From positions 1 through 64,000 of the forward strand of contig CAJFUK010000031.1 in NCBI GenBank assembly GCA_904420125.1: DNA of 64,000 nt, given 5' to 3'. Under the pieces are notes generated by a model. It saw nothing but the letters and a program-made list of their open reading frames with translations. It had not been told where the DNA came from and did no database searches. The stretch comes from Candidatus Falkowella caecavicola (GTDB lineage: Bacteria; Bacillota; Clostridia; Oscillospirales; Ruminococcaceae). Below are positions 15,701-24,590 of this stretch, piece by piece. Every line of letters begins with the position of its first letter. Within the stretch, counting starts at the first letter, position 1. The translations under genes were made by a program, and so were the position numbers.

Positions 15701-16530
15701 TTTGAACGCACCTCCTTGCAGTACGAGGTATCGGAACACTGATAATACCGCTCACCCGTGGCGGAATCAAAGATTTCATCCAGATAGGTGTCTGTACTGC
15801 CGCAAAGACGGCACTTCTTGCCCTTAAAGCTTTCCTTCTCAAAAGGCACATCGTCAAAGGCTAAAGATACTACCTTGGTGTGCGGCGGAATCGCATAAAT
15901 CTTCTTTTCCCGCCCGGCGCCGAACAGATACAGGCACTCGGCCTGATGCAGTTTGGGATTATCGAACTTCGGGATAGGACTGGGGTTCATAATGTATCGA
16001 TCCTCTACCAGGCATGGGTACTCCGAGCTGATAGTCACCTTTCCGTATTTGATCAGGCTTTCATACAGCTGCAGCCAGATGGGAGCATAGTCCGACTCAG
16101 CGTGCATCTTTTTGGTAACCGACTCCTGGGGTTCCACAACCCGGAGCGGTTCCGGAAGGGGCACCTGCAGCACCAGAATCTGGTCGTTGGTTAAAGGGAT
16201 CTCCGGTACCCGGTGCCGAGTCTGGATAATGGTCGCTTCCTGTGTGCGGGTGGTACAGGGTACATCGGTGCACATCTTCACAAATTTTTTAATGTTGACA
16301 GCGTTGACACTCTCATCACTTCCCTGGTCGATCACCTTAAGGGTGTCCTCAGGCCCAATGAGAGACAGGGTAAGCTGAATACCGCCCGTACCCCATCCGC
16401 GGCCGATGGGCAGTTCGCGGGAGCCGAAAGGCACCTGATAGCCGGGAATTGCCACCGCTTTCAGCACGCTGCGCCGGATTTCCCGTTTGGATCCTTCGTC
16501 CAGGAAGGCGTAGTTATATTTATCAATCAT
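15697..16530 (-). CDS. phnJ: Carbon-phosphorus lyase catalytic subunit (radical SAM)
   Basis: The enzyme that breaks the C-P bond of ribose 1-phosphonate 5-phosphate, releasing the alkane and the 1,2-cyclic phosphate. The 277-residue protein has PhnJ's unusual C-terminal cysteine set with spacing C-x2-C-x21-C-x5-C (CRLC...QCSDTSYC), identical to the spacing in E. coli. Three of these Cys bind the Fe-S cluster and one is the thiyl radical residue. N-terminal motifs FLDEGSKREIRR and GRGWGTGGIQLTLS are typical. The start at 16530 has GGAGG before it, and it overlaps phnI by 8 bases. Confidence 0.97.
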   Translation of the reverse strand: MIDKYNYAFLDEGSKREIRRSVLKAVAIPGYQVPFGSRELPIGRGWGTGGIQLTLSLIGPEDTLKVIDQGSDESVNAVNIKKFVKMCTDVPCTTRTQEATIIQTRHRVPEIPLTNDQILVLQVPLPEPLRVVEPQESVTKKMHAESDYAPIWLQLYESLIKYGKVTISSEYPCLVEDRYIMNPSPIPKFDNPKLHQAECLYLFGAGREKKIYAIPPHTKVVSLAFDDVPFEKESFKGKKCRLCGSTDTYLDEIFDSATGERYYQCSDTSYCKEVRSK

Positions 16531-17587
16531 GGTTTTCCCTCCGTGTTTTTCGCACCGCATCCAATTTGGACTGGAAGGTGACGTAATGCGGCAGCTTCAG
16601 ATGGGAAATAAACCCGTTCATTTCCAGGCTGTCGCCGTGCAACAGCACGAACTCGTCGTTTTGCGTGGGATAATCCCCCGTGGTGTTCAGCTCGTGGTCG
16701 AGCACTGCCATAGCGATCGCTTTATTTTCATTGCGCCCCATGACCGCGCCGTAGCCGCAGGCCAACTTGAGCTGGTCCTTGTCGTCTGCCTCGTTGAAAA
16801 CTTCTACTTCTGTAAGCAGAATTTCTCCGATCCATAAACTCTCGGCAGGGTCCTCCAGATAAGGCACGTCAATCTCCAGATAGCCGCTGCGCAGCTCTCC
16901 CACTGTGGGATGCACCTGTCCGAATCCCCGCAGCACGGAATACGCAAGTCCCGAAATAAAGCCGGTATCTGCCCGTGACAGAGTCTGCAACCGGGCGCTG
17001 CGGGGCGCGGGGAATTCCAATAGGTTCTGGGTCACATCAAAAGGTTCCTGGTCATCCGGTTCAAACCGGTCGATCAGTCCCTCTGCCTTCAGCTCATCGG
17101 ATACCCGTCCGCAGGGAGAAATTTCTACAGGCTCCTGCCCCTCTATTTCCTGTAACATTTTTTGGCAAAGAGCAGGTGCATCCTCCTGCTGTAATTCAAA
17201 ATTCATCAAACGATGTGTATAATCATAGGTAGCGCCCAGGATCTGACCGCCGGGAATGTCCTTAAAAGCGGCGGAAATCCGGCGTACCAGCCGCATATTC
17301 CGGGTATCTGCCACCAGAGAATCGTAGCTGCGTTTGAGCGTGGAACGATAAGCACGCAGCAAAAATACCGCTTCATCGCTGGATCCCTCACACTGCTTCA
17401 GCGCCAGCGCCGCATAAGTCTTGGAATACAGGCCCGCCTCGCTCATCACCCGGTCAACCAGCAGGCTCATCTTTTCTTCAATCACTTCCAGATCCAGATC
17501 TTTTTCAGTGCCGCTTCGATAATATTCCAGCAGGCGGATACTGGCCTCGATGGCCTCTTCCCCGCCTGAAACTGCTACATAAGCCAT
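16523..17587 (-). CDS. phnI: C-P lyase core subunit PhnI
   Basis: The nucleosidase-type subunit that, with PhnG, PhnH and PhnL, exchanges adenine of ATP for the phosphonate. It has 354 residues, starting MAYVAVSGGEEAIEAS, which is the family start; the open frame runs about 70 codons further upstream but into phnH. Internal family sequences include QILGATYDYTHRLMNF, HYVTFQSKLDAVR at the C-terminus, and DTGFISGLAYSVLRGFGQVH. It is 1 base after phnH and 8 bases overlapped with phnJ, so the core subunits are tightly coupled. Confidence 0.96.
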   Translation of the reverse strand: MAYVAVSGGEEAIEASIRLLEYYRSGTEKDLDLEVIEEKMSLLVDRVMSEAGLYSKTYAALALKQCEGSSDEAVFLLRAYRSTLKRSYDSLVADTRNMRLVRRISAAFKDIPGGQILGATYDYTHRLMNFELQQEDAPALCQKMLQEIEGQEPVEISPCGRVSDELKAEGLIDRFEPDDQEPFDVTQNLLEFPAPRSARLQTLSRADTGFISGLAYSVLRGFGQVHPTVGELRSGYLEIDVPYLEDPAESLWIGEILLTEVEVFNEADDKDQLKLACGYGAVMGRNENKAIAMAVLDHELNTTGDYPTQNDEFVLLHGDSLEMNGFISHLKLPHYVTFQSKLDAVRKTRRENHD

Positions 17588-17588
17588 A

Positions 17589-18167
17589 TCAGCACTCCTC
17601 CATTCTGACAAGTCTCGGAATGCAGAGCAGTTTGCTTTCCGGAAGAAGGAAAATGTAGTCAATCCCCTGAGGATATTCATATTCCTGCGCATCCCGCAGC
17701 CCGATTGCCTGCATGATATCGCAAGGTACCGTCGCCCCGGTCTGTCCATCCACCCCCGGCCCGCTGAGCAGGACCTGCTGCTCTGTCTGCCCATCCGGGA
17801 TTTTTACAATACATGTAGCGGAAGCATGCGGATTTTCCAGCGTTCCTTTTTTGGCAGTTTCGATAATGGTCGGAAGCAGATCTCCAGAAGATATAAAGAG
17901 GTAATCTGCCTGTTCCGGTGATACCGATTTGGCGTGGGTAAGCAAAATAATCTGCTCGGTAAGCACCGGGTTTTCCGGAGCACAAAAGCTGACGCTGGCA
18001 TCCAGTAAAGTCATGGCGAGCGCCAGCATATCCGGAGCCTCACCAAACAACTTTTCGCTCTGGAGCCGTATGTCGCACTGGCGTCCCGGATTGGCCATAG
18101 CCTCTAATAAACGCCGAAACACCTTCTGGGCATCGAACACCTCGTCAAATGTATGTAACTGTTTCAT
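17589..18167 (-). CDS. phnH: C-P lyase core subunit PhnH
   Basis: A 192-residue subunit of the PhnGHIJ core, with a PLP-transferase-like fold but no catalytic lysine. The N-terminus (FDEVFDAQKVFRRLLEAMA) followed by NPGRQCDI is characteristic, and GPGVDGQTGATVP and PQGIDYIFL mark the C-terminal half. Length agrees with E. coli PhnH (194). Its start overlaps the phnG stop by 4 bases. Confidence 0.95.
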   Translation of the reverse strand: MKQLHTFDEVFDAQKVFRRLLEAMANPGRQCDIRLQSEKLFGEAPDMLALAMTLLDASVSFCAPENPVLTEQIILLTHAKSVSPEQADYLFISSGDLLPTIIETAKKGTLENPHASATCIVKIPDGQTEQQVLLSGPGVDGQTGATVPCDIMQAIGLRDAQEYEYPQGIDYIFLLPESKLLCIPRLVRMEEC

Positions 18168-18589
18168 GGCGTCACCTCCGAATCCATAGATTGGAAGTTG
18201 ACCATAGTCTGCATAAACATAGCGTTTTCTCTTTCCAACCGGTGTGTCTGTTCTTTCTCCAGCTGTTCCAGCACGTCGTACCGCTGGAATACGCCCTTAT
18301 TACAGGCCGCGTCGATCACTGCCATATCCAGTACCTTATCAAAATCATCCCCCATGAGCACAGCAATTCCCTTTGCGCCTTCCAGATCCACGATCGCTTC
18401 GCTGACGATCACTTCACCCAGATAAAACAGACTCTCCTGTACCGGTTCCCGCATACGAATCATAGTCAGTGACTTCTCCGGTGCTTTTACAATGACGGGA
18501 GAATACGCGGATTTGATCTCGTCAGCCAGTTGCCTGACCTGTTCTTTACCGGCGCGCGCCAGTATTCTTGATAAACGTCTTTTTTCCAT
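18164..18589 (-). CDS. phnG: C-P lyase core subunit PhnG
   Basis: A 141-residue subunit of the C-P lyase core, close to the 150 of E. coli. Recognisable parts are ARAGKEQVRQLADEI near the N-terminus, VREPVQESLFYLGEV-like sequence in the middle (here MREPVQESLFYLGEV), and GIAVLMGDDFDKVLDMAVID. It begins 11 bases after the second phnE and is translationally coupled to phnH. Confidence 0.95.
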   Translation of the reverse strand: MEKRRLSRILARAGKEQVRQLADEIKSAYSPVIVKAPEKSLTMIRMREPVQESLFYLGEVIVSEAIVDLEGAKGIAVLMGDDFDKVLDMAVIDAACNKGVFQRYDVLEQLEKEQTHRLERENAMFMQTMVNFQSMDSEVTP

Positions 18590-18600
18590 ATAAGGTCTCC

Positions 18601-19494
18601 TTATTTCACTTTTGCCTTGATTTTTGTGGAAATCATCTCCAGAATGACCACGGCAATCACTACAATATAGGTCAGCAGGCCCATTTCGTGCAGATCAAAG
18701 TAAAAGCTTCCTGCCATAAACAGGTTAAAGCCAATGCCGCCGGCCCCGGCCGCCGCTCCCATGGCCACCGCGTTCGCAAAATTGATCTCAAACCGCATGA
18801 ACGTCCAGGCTACCATAGATGTAATCGTAGAAGGCAGTATTGCTTGGCAGACGATTTGCCAGTAACTGGCGCCGTTGGCTTTGAGTGCTTCAATGACGCC
18901 GTGATCCATCTCTTCGATGGATTCCGCATAGGCTTTTGTCAGATAGGCAAAGCTGTGGAATGTCAGACCGGCTACGGCCGCCACGCTGCCCAGTCCCGCC
19001 GACACTGCAAAGATCAGTACCCACAGTACAGTCGGCACCGCACGGGCGACTGCCACCACGCTTTTAACGATATTGACACAGACCGGATGGGCGATATTAC
19101 GTGCGCACAGCAACGAGCAGAAGAACGCCAGCACTGCGCCAATCAAGGTGGACAGCGTGCCCAGGCAGAAGGTAACCAGCAGCTGGTACAATACCCCGCC
19201 CACCGTATCCCTGGACAGTTCGGGTTCTAAAAACACGGTTTTGATATTATGTAAGGTATCTGTCACTGCCTGACCAAAATCAATACCCTGATAGTCAAAA
19301 GTAACAAAAGCCACAACGGTAATCGACAAGAGCACCAACACCAGCAGCTTGACCGCCAGCTGGCTTTTGTTCCTGGCGCCAATCTTGATCTTTCCGTTCC
19401 GGGAACGGTTGACAAACCTTTCCAGATTGACCGCCGCAGAACTTTTTTCGCCGGACAGTGGTCTGGTCGCCACGGCAACTGTTTCGTTTATCAC
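18601..19494 (-). CDS. phnE: Phosphonate ABC transporter permease (second PhnE)
   Basis: A 297-residue inner-membrane permease of the phosphonate/phosphite import system. About six helices are visible after a charged N-terminal tail of about 45 residues, with the ABC coupling loop EALKANGASYWQIVCQAILP (the EAA motif). Two phnE genes lie in tandem (this one and 19491-20291, overlapping by 4 bases), so the channel is probably a heterodimer, as in several Firmicute phosphonate importers. Confidence 0.94.
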   Translation of the reverse strand: MINETVAVATRPLSGEKSSAAVNLERFVNRSRNGKIKIGARNKSQLAVKLLVLVLLSITVVAFVTFDYQGIDFGQAVTDTLHNIKTVFLEPELSRDTVGGVLYQLLVTFCLGTLSTLIGAVLAFFCSLLCARNIAHPVCVNIVKSVVAVARAVPTVLWVLIFAVSAGLGSVAAVAGLTFHSFAYLTKAYAESIEEMDHGVIEALKANGASYWQIVCQAILPSTITSMVAWTFMRFEINFANAVAMGAAAGAGGIGFNLFMAGSFYFDLHEMGLLTYIVVIAVVILEMISTKIKAKVK

Positions 19495-20291
19495 AGGATC
19501 ACCTTCCTTATCTTATTGGAAACCGTTTCTATCACCAGCACCAGAACGACAATGGACAGTACCACCAGACTGGCGGAAGCAAAATCCAGCCGCTTGTAAT
19601 ACAGGTCAAACAGATACCCAATTCCGGTAGCAGTCAGAATACCGATGAGGGTCGAGGAACGGATATTGGTCTCAATCATATACAACACCCAGGTCGTGAT
19701 ACCTGGCAGCGAGGATGGAATGATCCCCTGGAAGACTTTCTGGATGAAGTTGGCGCCCGTTGCGTCCAGCGCTTCCACACAATTGGAACTGACCTCATCT
19801 ATCGTTTCAATAAAAGCGCGGGTCAACAAACCGAATGTAGTGAAAAACAAGGCGAAAAATCCGGTCAGGATATTCTGCCCAAAGGAAAACATCAGCAGCA
19901 TGGCCCACACAACATCCGGCACATTCCGGAAAAAGGCAGCGACGATCCGTACGGCCCGTTTGAGAAGACCGTTGATTTTGGTAATGTTGGAGCCCAGTAA
20001 GCTGAAGAAGAACGCCAGCACCGCGGCCACTACAGTGACCGCTACCGACAGCAAAGCGGTTTCCAGCAGTTCGCTGAGGATTTTTGGGAACCGCTCCATT
20101 GCACCGGCGTCTGGGATCAGATTAGCCGCAATCCACTGGATAGCGGCCGGGAAGGAAGAAATCCCGTCCACCGGGTTGAATTCCGCCACGACGGAAGCGC
20201 CTGCGAAGATCGCAATAAAGGCGAGAAATACCAGTGTATAGGTCAGCTTGCGTTTTTTAAATATGTCCATGGTTGTCTGCATATCAATCAC
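19491..20291 (-). CDS. phnE: Phosphonate ABC transporter permease (first PhnE)
   Basis: A 266-residue permease with an N-terminal membrane helix (LTYTLVFLAFIAIFAGASVV) and five further helices. The coupling motif is EALDATGANFIQKVFQGIIP. It is similar in layout to the following phnE but shorter at the N-terminus. The start overlaps the phnC stop by 4 bases, fixing the C-E-E order behind PhnD. Confidence 0.94.
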   Translation of the reverse strand: MIDMQTTMDIFKKRKLTYTLVFLAFIAIFAGASVVAEFNPVDGISSFPAAIQWIAANLIPDAGAMERFPKILSELLETALLSVAVTVVAAVLAFFFSLLGSNITKINGLLKRAVRIVAAFFRNVPDVVWAMLLMFSFGQNILTGFFALFFTTFGLLTRAFIETIDEVSSNCVEALDATGANFIQKVFQGIIPSSLPGITTWVLYMIETNIRSSTLIGILTATGIGYLFDLYYKRLDFASASLVVLSIVVLVLVIETVSNKIRKVIL

Positions 20292-21061
20292 CCCTGTACA
20301 TCCATGATCAGGTCATGGTCGCTGGACTGGTAAATTTCGTGGATTATCTCTTTGGTCAACCCGCTTGTCGGGCCGTCGTACACAATTTTTCCAGCCGTCA
20401 CGCCGATAATGCGTTCGGAATATTTCATAGCCACATCCACCTGATGCAGATTCACCAGACAAGTAATATTTTTTGTTTGGTTAATGGATTTCAGATGATC
20501 CATAATGACCTTGGAGGATTTGGGATCCAGAGAGGCAATCGGCTCGTCACACAGGATCAGCTTGGGATGCTGCATGATGGCCCGGGCGATGCCCACCCGC
20601 TGCTTCTGTCCCCCGGACAGCTCATCACAGCGTTTGTAGGCCTGTTCTTCCAGCCCCATTTCCTGGATAATGCGGAAAGCCTCCTGCTTTTCCTCTTCCG
20701 TATAATGGCCGGCTGCACCGTTGAGTGTGGATTTTTGCCCAAGCCGTCCATGAAGAACGTTTTCTACAACGCTCAGGCGATCTACCAGGTTATAATGCTG
20801 AAAGATCATGGCTGTTTTCGTACGGATTTCCCGCAGCTCTTTCTTTTTGCTCGAAGTGACGTTCTGCCCATCAAAAAAGATCTCTCCCTGCGATGCATCC
20901 ACCAGACGGTTGATACATCGCAGGAGCGTTGATTTTCCAGCCCCGGAAGGGCCGATGATGGACACGAACTCGCCTTCTTCGATGGAAAACGTAACATCCT
21001 GCAGCGCTTTGGTGACGTTATTGTAGGTTTTGCTTACGTTTTGAAAGCTCAGAAGCGCCAT
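20288..21061 (-). CDS. phnC: Phosphonate ABC transporter ATP-binding protein
   Basis: A 257-residue ATPase that powers phosphonate import through the two PhnE permeases. Walker A is IIGPSGAGKSTLLRC, Q-loop MIFQHYNLVDRLSV, signature [15 protein letters not shown], Walker B LILCDEPIASLD, and H-loop CLVNLHQVDVA, the His-Gln variant typical of PhnC. A good binding site precedes the ATG (AGAAGGAG). It follows phnD by 18 bases. Confidence 0.95.
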   Translation of the reverse strand: MALLSFQNVSKTYNNVTKALQDVTFSIEEGEFVSIIGPSGAGKSTLLRCINRLVDASQGEIFFDGQNVTSSKKKELREIRTKTAMIFQHYNLVDRLSVVENVLHGRLGQKSTLNGAAGHYTEEEKQEAFRIIQEMGLEEQAYKRCDELSGGQKQRVGIARAIMQHPKLILCDEPIASLDPKSSKVIMDHLKSINQTKNITCLVNLHQVDVAMKYSERIIGVTAGKIVYDGPTSGLTKEIIHEIYQSSDHDLIMDVQG

Positions 21062-21079
21062 ATTCGTGTCTCCTTCTTT

Positions 21080-22141
21080 TTATTTGCTCAGTTCACGGAT
21101 GGGATCGAACCAGGAATCCTCCACCAGTACAAAGCGTTCATTCGCAGCCTTTTCAAACATACCTACATGATCGGAACCTTCTGGAACAAAGATCAGCTCG
21201 TTATTGGCAACCTCATCGGAGGTGAACAGATCCTGAATCGCCTTGACATCTTCGGGATCCAGTGCTTCCGAGTTGTAAGCGAAGGGGCCGTTGAGCACCG
21301 GGGTGGACTGAATAATGACAAATTCCTCGCCGGTCACCGTATCAAAAGGTGCGCTGGCGTCATCCTTAATCGCGTACACAGAACCGGTGGTGTTGGGCTC
21401 ACCCTCTACACAGTCGGCATAAGGAGCAATTTCAGTGTCGCAGAAAGCGGCTACATCGGCCTTACCGGACATGAGGTTAAACGCAGAACCCTGATGGGAG
21501 CCGCCGAACAGAACCTGGGAAAAGAGCATACCTTCTCCGCCCTCGATCAGATCATCCTCGGTGAGATTGCGGGTGCTGAAATGGCTGATGATGGAACTCG
21601 TCGGCACCTTAAAACCGGATGTAGAGCTGTTGGATACAAAGGAAATCCTTTTACCCTCGATGTTGTCGATGGAATAGCTGTCGCCATCCGCATACTGGCC
21701 CTCATTCCCCTTTTCTACAGCCAGGAAACTGTAATAGAGTGCGTCATCCAGGGTGCCAGATTCGCCGGAGTTGACGAATAAGGGAAGTACTGCGTCATTG
21801 GATGCTTTTGCCTCAATATAGCCCTGGGCGCCCATGAAGCAGATCTGGGCGGTACCGTTGGACAGAGACTCAATAGCAATCGCGTAGTCGGTAGTCAGCT
21901 TCTGTTCTACTTTCTTGCCGGTGGCCTGCTCAATGAGTTTTGCATATTCTTCACGGGCTACATCATAATCTTCCGCCGATTCGTTGGGATACCAGACCAG
22001 CGTAATGGTATCGGCATAATTTCCGTTGCTTCCTGTTCCGCTGCCTGTACTGGAGGTCCCTTCGTCGGAAGAACATCCTGCCATTACGGAAGCGGTTATG
22101 ACGCTGCAAAGAGTCCATGCCAAAATTTTCTTGAGTTTCAT
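21080..22141 (-). CDS. phnD: Phosphonate-binding lipoprotein
   Basis: A 353-residue extracellular substrate-binding protein of the PhnD/PtxB type. Residues 1-22 are a lipoprotein signal peptide (KKILAWTLCSVITASVMAGC) with lipobox VMAGC, anchoring Cys22. A Ser/Gly/Thr-rich linker follows (SSTGSGTGSNG). The mature part has TLVWYPNESAEDYDVAREEY and the binding-site region SNSSTSGFKVPTS and FGGSHQGSAFNLMSGKADVA. It delivers phosphonates to PhnE/PhnC. Its gene is third in the operon, after phnX. Confidence 0.95.
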   Translation of the reverse strand: MKLKKILAWTLCSVITASVMAGCSSDEGTSSTGSGTGSNGNYADTITLVWYPNESAEDYDVAREEYAKLIEQATGKKVEQKLTTDYAIAIESLSNGTAQICFMGAQGYIEAKASNDAVLPLFVNSGESGTLDDALYYSFLAVEKGNEGQYADGDSYSIDNIEGKRISFVSNSSTSGFKVPTSSIISHFSTRNLTEDDLIEGGEGMLFSQVLFGGSHQGSAFNLMSGKADVAAFCDTEIAPYADCVEGEPNTTGSVYAIKDDASAPFDTVTGEEFVIIQSTPVLNGPFAYNSEALDPEDVKAIQDLFTSDEVANNELIFVPEGSDHVGMFEKAANERFVLVEDSWFDPIRELSK

Positions 22142-22205
22142 GTTGATTTTCTCCTTTTCACAACAAAATTATATTCTATGGTTAACAACTGGAAAGTTGT
22201 TGTTT

Positions 22206-22985
22206 TTATAAGTTCTCGAGCAAACTGGGCAGCTCGCTCATATTGCGGATGACATAGTCCGCCCCGCAATCGGCATATACTCTGCGAACCCGATCGATTT
22301 CCATCTGCCGTTGTTCCGGCATCAGGGCTTCATATTCTTTCTTTGAAAGCGCCATCAGGGAACTGCCCTCGATCAGACCCACCGTAATCAACCTGGCATT
22401 CTGCCCTTCTTTAATATCCGCCACGGTATCTCCTACCTTGACAGCGGCGTCTACAGAGGTAACCTCCAATGTTTCCAACGCTCTGAAAATCATATACGGA
22501 TAGGGACGTCCCATCTTTTTGGTGGAATCCGAACTGAACCAGCAGTCCGGCTTATACCCCGCTTTTTCGGCAGCCGGAACCACAATGGCCATCATTTCAT
22601 TATTGTAGCCTGTGGTGGAGCCGATTTTAATGCCGCGGCTCCTTAGTTGAGCCACCGCGTCCAGAACATGAGGAATCGGCTCGGCATAATCCGGCAGCAG
22701 GGAGAGAATCAATTCCTCACTGCGCCCATATACCTTGTCCACATCCTCAGCTGTCCATGGCCGGCCGTAGACCGCTGCCCAAAGGGCTGCAATACGCGGC
22801 ATCTCGAATATGGTCTGTACGTGCATCCGTTTGGAAAGCCCCATAGGTTCCCGAATTTCTTGAGTCGTGAGGCTGATCCCCGCCTCCTCGAAAGCCCTGC
22901 GAAACGCCTCCACCGGAGCAAAGCACCCATAATCCACGGTGGTACCCGCCCAGTCAAAAATAACGGCTTCAATCTTTTTGCTCAT
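22206..22985 (-). CDS. phnX: Phosphonoacetaldehyde hydrolase (phosphonatase)
   Basis: A 259-residue HAD-superfamily enzyme cleaving phosphonoacetaldehyde to acetaldehyde and phosphate. The nucleophilic Asp is in IFDWAGTTVDYG (the D-W-A-G-T motif specific to phosphonatases), the Schiff-base Lys lies in MGLSKRMHVQTI, the motif II Thr in GSTTGYNNEM, and the acidic motif in VKVGDTVADIKEG. Length fits the family (265-270). The start overlaps the phnW stop, so product and consumer enzymes are translationally coupled. Confidence 0.97.
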   Translation of the reverse strand: MSKKIEAVIFDWAGTTVDYGCFAPVEAFRRAFEEAGISLTTQEIREPMGLSKRMHVQTIFEMPRIAALWAAVYGRPWTAEDVDKVYGRSEELILSLLPDYAEPIPHVLDAVAQLRSRGIKIGSTTGYNNEMMAIVVPAAEKAGYKPDCWFSSDSTKKMGRPYPYMIFRALETLEVTSVDAAVKVGDTVADIKEGQNARLITVGLIEGSSLMALSKKEYEALMPEQRQMEIDRVRRVYADCGADYVIRNMSELPSLLENL

Positions 22986-24079
22986 GCATGTTCCTCCTGC
23001 AGTGCAATGTATTCTTTAAAAATATCCAGCAGCTTATAAATATCCTCTGGATAAATTTCTCCGATATTCCCGATCCGGAAGGTATCAGCGTCAGTCAGTT
23101 TACCGGGATAGATGGCGTAGCCGCGCTCTTTGATAAAGCGATACATTTCCGGAAAAGAAAAGGCCTGGTGTTCCGGATACAGGAAAGTGGTGATGATCGG
23201 GCTTTGTACATCTGAGGCTATGTAGGTCTGGAATCCCAGCTGTTTCATCCCTTCAATGAGCAGTTGATTGTTTTGGGTATAACGTTTATGCCGGGCTGCC
23301 ACGCCGCCCTCCTGCTCCAGTTCCTTCAGCGCCTGGGCAAAAGCCAGCACTGCATGAGTAGGAGAAGTAAAGCGCCACTTTCCATCCTCTTCCATTCCTT
23401 TCCACTGACTATACAAATCCAGCGACAAGCTCCGGGCTTTACCAGCACATTTCTCCAACGCCTCACGTCGTGCAATGATAAAAGAAAACCCCGGAACCCC
23501 CTGAATGCACTTGTTAGCGGAGCTAATCAGAAAGTCAATCCCCATTTTGTCTACAGGGATCTCGATGCCGCCGAAACTGGACATAGCGTCCACAATCAGC
23601 GTTTTCCCAGCTTTCTTGACAACTTCCGCTACTGCGTGAATATCATTCAGGATACCCGAGGTTGTTTCACAATGTACAATCGATATATGGGTGATATCCG
23701 GATCGTCTTTTAATCTTCTCTCAATTTCACCTGCATCTGGTATGCAGTGATAAGCCTCCTCATAGACCGTATGAAGGATTCCCGCGCTTTTAGCGATCTC
23801 CGCCATCCGTAAACCATACGCGCCGTTGGCAGCCACCAGCAGCTTATCCTGCGGCCCTACAGAGCTGGTCAGCACGGACTCTACGCCAAATGTGCCGCTG
23901 CCCTGCATCAGTACGGCGGTATACTCGTTTTCGTCAACCTGCGCTACCTTCAGCAGATCCTTCCGTATTTGCTGTGTGATGGCTTTGTACTCATCATCCC
24001 AGGTACAATGATCTGTCAGCATTTGCTGTTTGACGGTATCGGTCGTGGTCAGCGGACCAGGCGTCAACAATTTATACAT
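22982..24079 (-). CDS. phnW: 2-aminoethylphosphonate:pyruvate aminotransferase
   Basis: A PLP-dependent aminotransferase of 365 residues that converts 2-aminoethylphosphonate and pyruvate to phosphonoacetaldehyde and alanine. It starts MYKLLTPGPLTTTDTVKQ, the canonical PhnW opening. MQGSGTFGVESVL binds the PLP phosphate, and the Schiff-base lysine is in ISSANKCIQGVPG. It is the first gene of the 16-gene phosphonate operon and follows the Pho-box promoter at 24128-24193. GGAGAACATCC precedes the ATG. Confidence 0.97.
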   Translation of the reverse strand: MYKLLTPGPLTTTDTVKQQMLTDHCTWDDEYKAITQQIRKDLLKVAQVDENEYTAVLMQGSGTFGVESVLTSSVGPQDKLLVAANGAYGLRMAEIAKSAGILHTVYEEAYHCIPDAGEIERRLKDDPDITHISIVHCETTSGILNDIHAVAEVVKKAGKTLIVDAMSSFGGIEIPVDKMGIDFLISSANKCIQGVPGFSFIIARREALEKCAGKARSLSLDLYSQWKGMEEDGKWRFTSPTHAVLAFAQALKELEQEGGVAARHKRYTQNNQLLIEGMKQLGFQTYIASDVQSPIITTFLYPEHQAFSFPEMYRFIKERGYAIYPGKLTDADTFRIGNIGEIYPEDIYKLLDIFKEYIALQEEHA

Positions 24080-24127
24080 ACCGGATGTTCTCCTTCCATC
24101 TTTTTCTTTTTTGCTTTTTACATGCTT

Positions 24128-24193
24128 ATTTTATGGCATTGAGTCTGTAAAAACAAGCAAGAGGGGGTAAAAGGCGTGTAAAGATCTCGTTAA
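24128..24193 (-). promoter_or_regulatory. Pho-box array and promoter of the phosphonate operon
   Basis: Minus strand, repeats with an exact 11-bp period: TTAACG (24188-24193), TTTACA (24177-24182), TTTACC (24166-24171), then a weak TTGCTT (24155-24160). This is the form of PhoP/PhoB binding sites in Firmicutes. Directly downstream are TTGTTT (24151-24156), a 17-base spacer and TAAAAT (24128-24133). The array touches the -35 box, as expected for activation in low phosphate. Confidence 0.72.
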
Positions 24194-24198
24194 ATAGG

Positions 24199-24229
24199 AA
24201 AATCCGGCAGGATATTCCCGCCGGATTTT
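24199..24229 (-). terminator. Terminator hairpin just upstream of the phnW promoter
   Basis: A 10-bp perfect stem, AAAATCCGGC with GCCGGATTTT (24199-24208 and 24220-24229), 11-base loop. It would end a minus-strand transcript starting at the Pho boxes at 24550-24577, and on either strand it has a T-rich arm. Confidence 0.65.
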
Positions 24230-24249
24230 GTGTATAATTTACAATTCAG

Positions 24250-24435
24250 TCAAATATGAGGCCTTTTCACGGTATTTTTCGCGTCCCATCTGATACCCGG
24301 TGATCCGGCAGCAACCGTTTGACTGCACCCAGATTCAATCCTTTCACTTGAGGTGTTTTTTAGTTTACGAGTACCCGGCACAGCGACATTTCCCGGCCTG
24401 ATGATTCCAGAGCCTTTAGACCGGCCCCTATCCAT
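24250..24435 (-). CDS. Possible 61-residue small protein in the phosphonate leader region
   Basis: An ORF on the minus strand with a convincing ribosome binding site (GGAAGGATTTAAA before the ATG at 24435), a stop at 24250 and a terminator 20 bases later. Pho boxes in the right orientation lie about 115 bases upstream. The product is basic and low in hydrophobics (PGTRKLKNTSSERIESGC), with no family match known to me. The arrangement promoter-binding site-ORF-terminator is complete, but the protein composition is ordinary for a chance frame, so this is tentative. Confidence 0.3.
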   Translation of the reverse strand: MDRGRSKGSGIIRPGNVAVPGTRKLKNTSSERIESGCSQTVAAGSPGIRWDAKNTVKRPHI

Positions 24436-24549
24436 TTTAAATCCTTCCAGATTTTTTATCTGTATCTCAAGTCAAACATCACCATGCAGATCTTTCATGC
24501 AAACCATTTCTTTCAAAATGGTTTCAGTAAAAGTGACAGACATACTTTC

Positions 24550-24577
24550 GTTAAAATCGTGTAAAAAATTCTGTAAA
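24550..24577 (-). promoter_or_regulatory. Second Pho-box array (minus strand)
   Basis: TTTACA (24572-24577), TTTTAC (24561-24566) and TTTAAC (24550-24555) at exact 11-bp spacing on the minus strand. No strong -10 box is visible within 40 bases (TATGTC is the best), so promoter strength is unclear. It would drive the stretch that ends at the hairpin 24199-24229. Confidence 0.5.
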
Positions 24578-24590
24578 GGTGCAGAAAACC

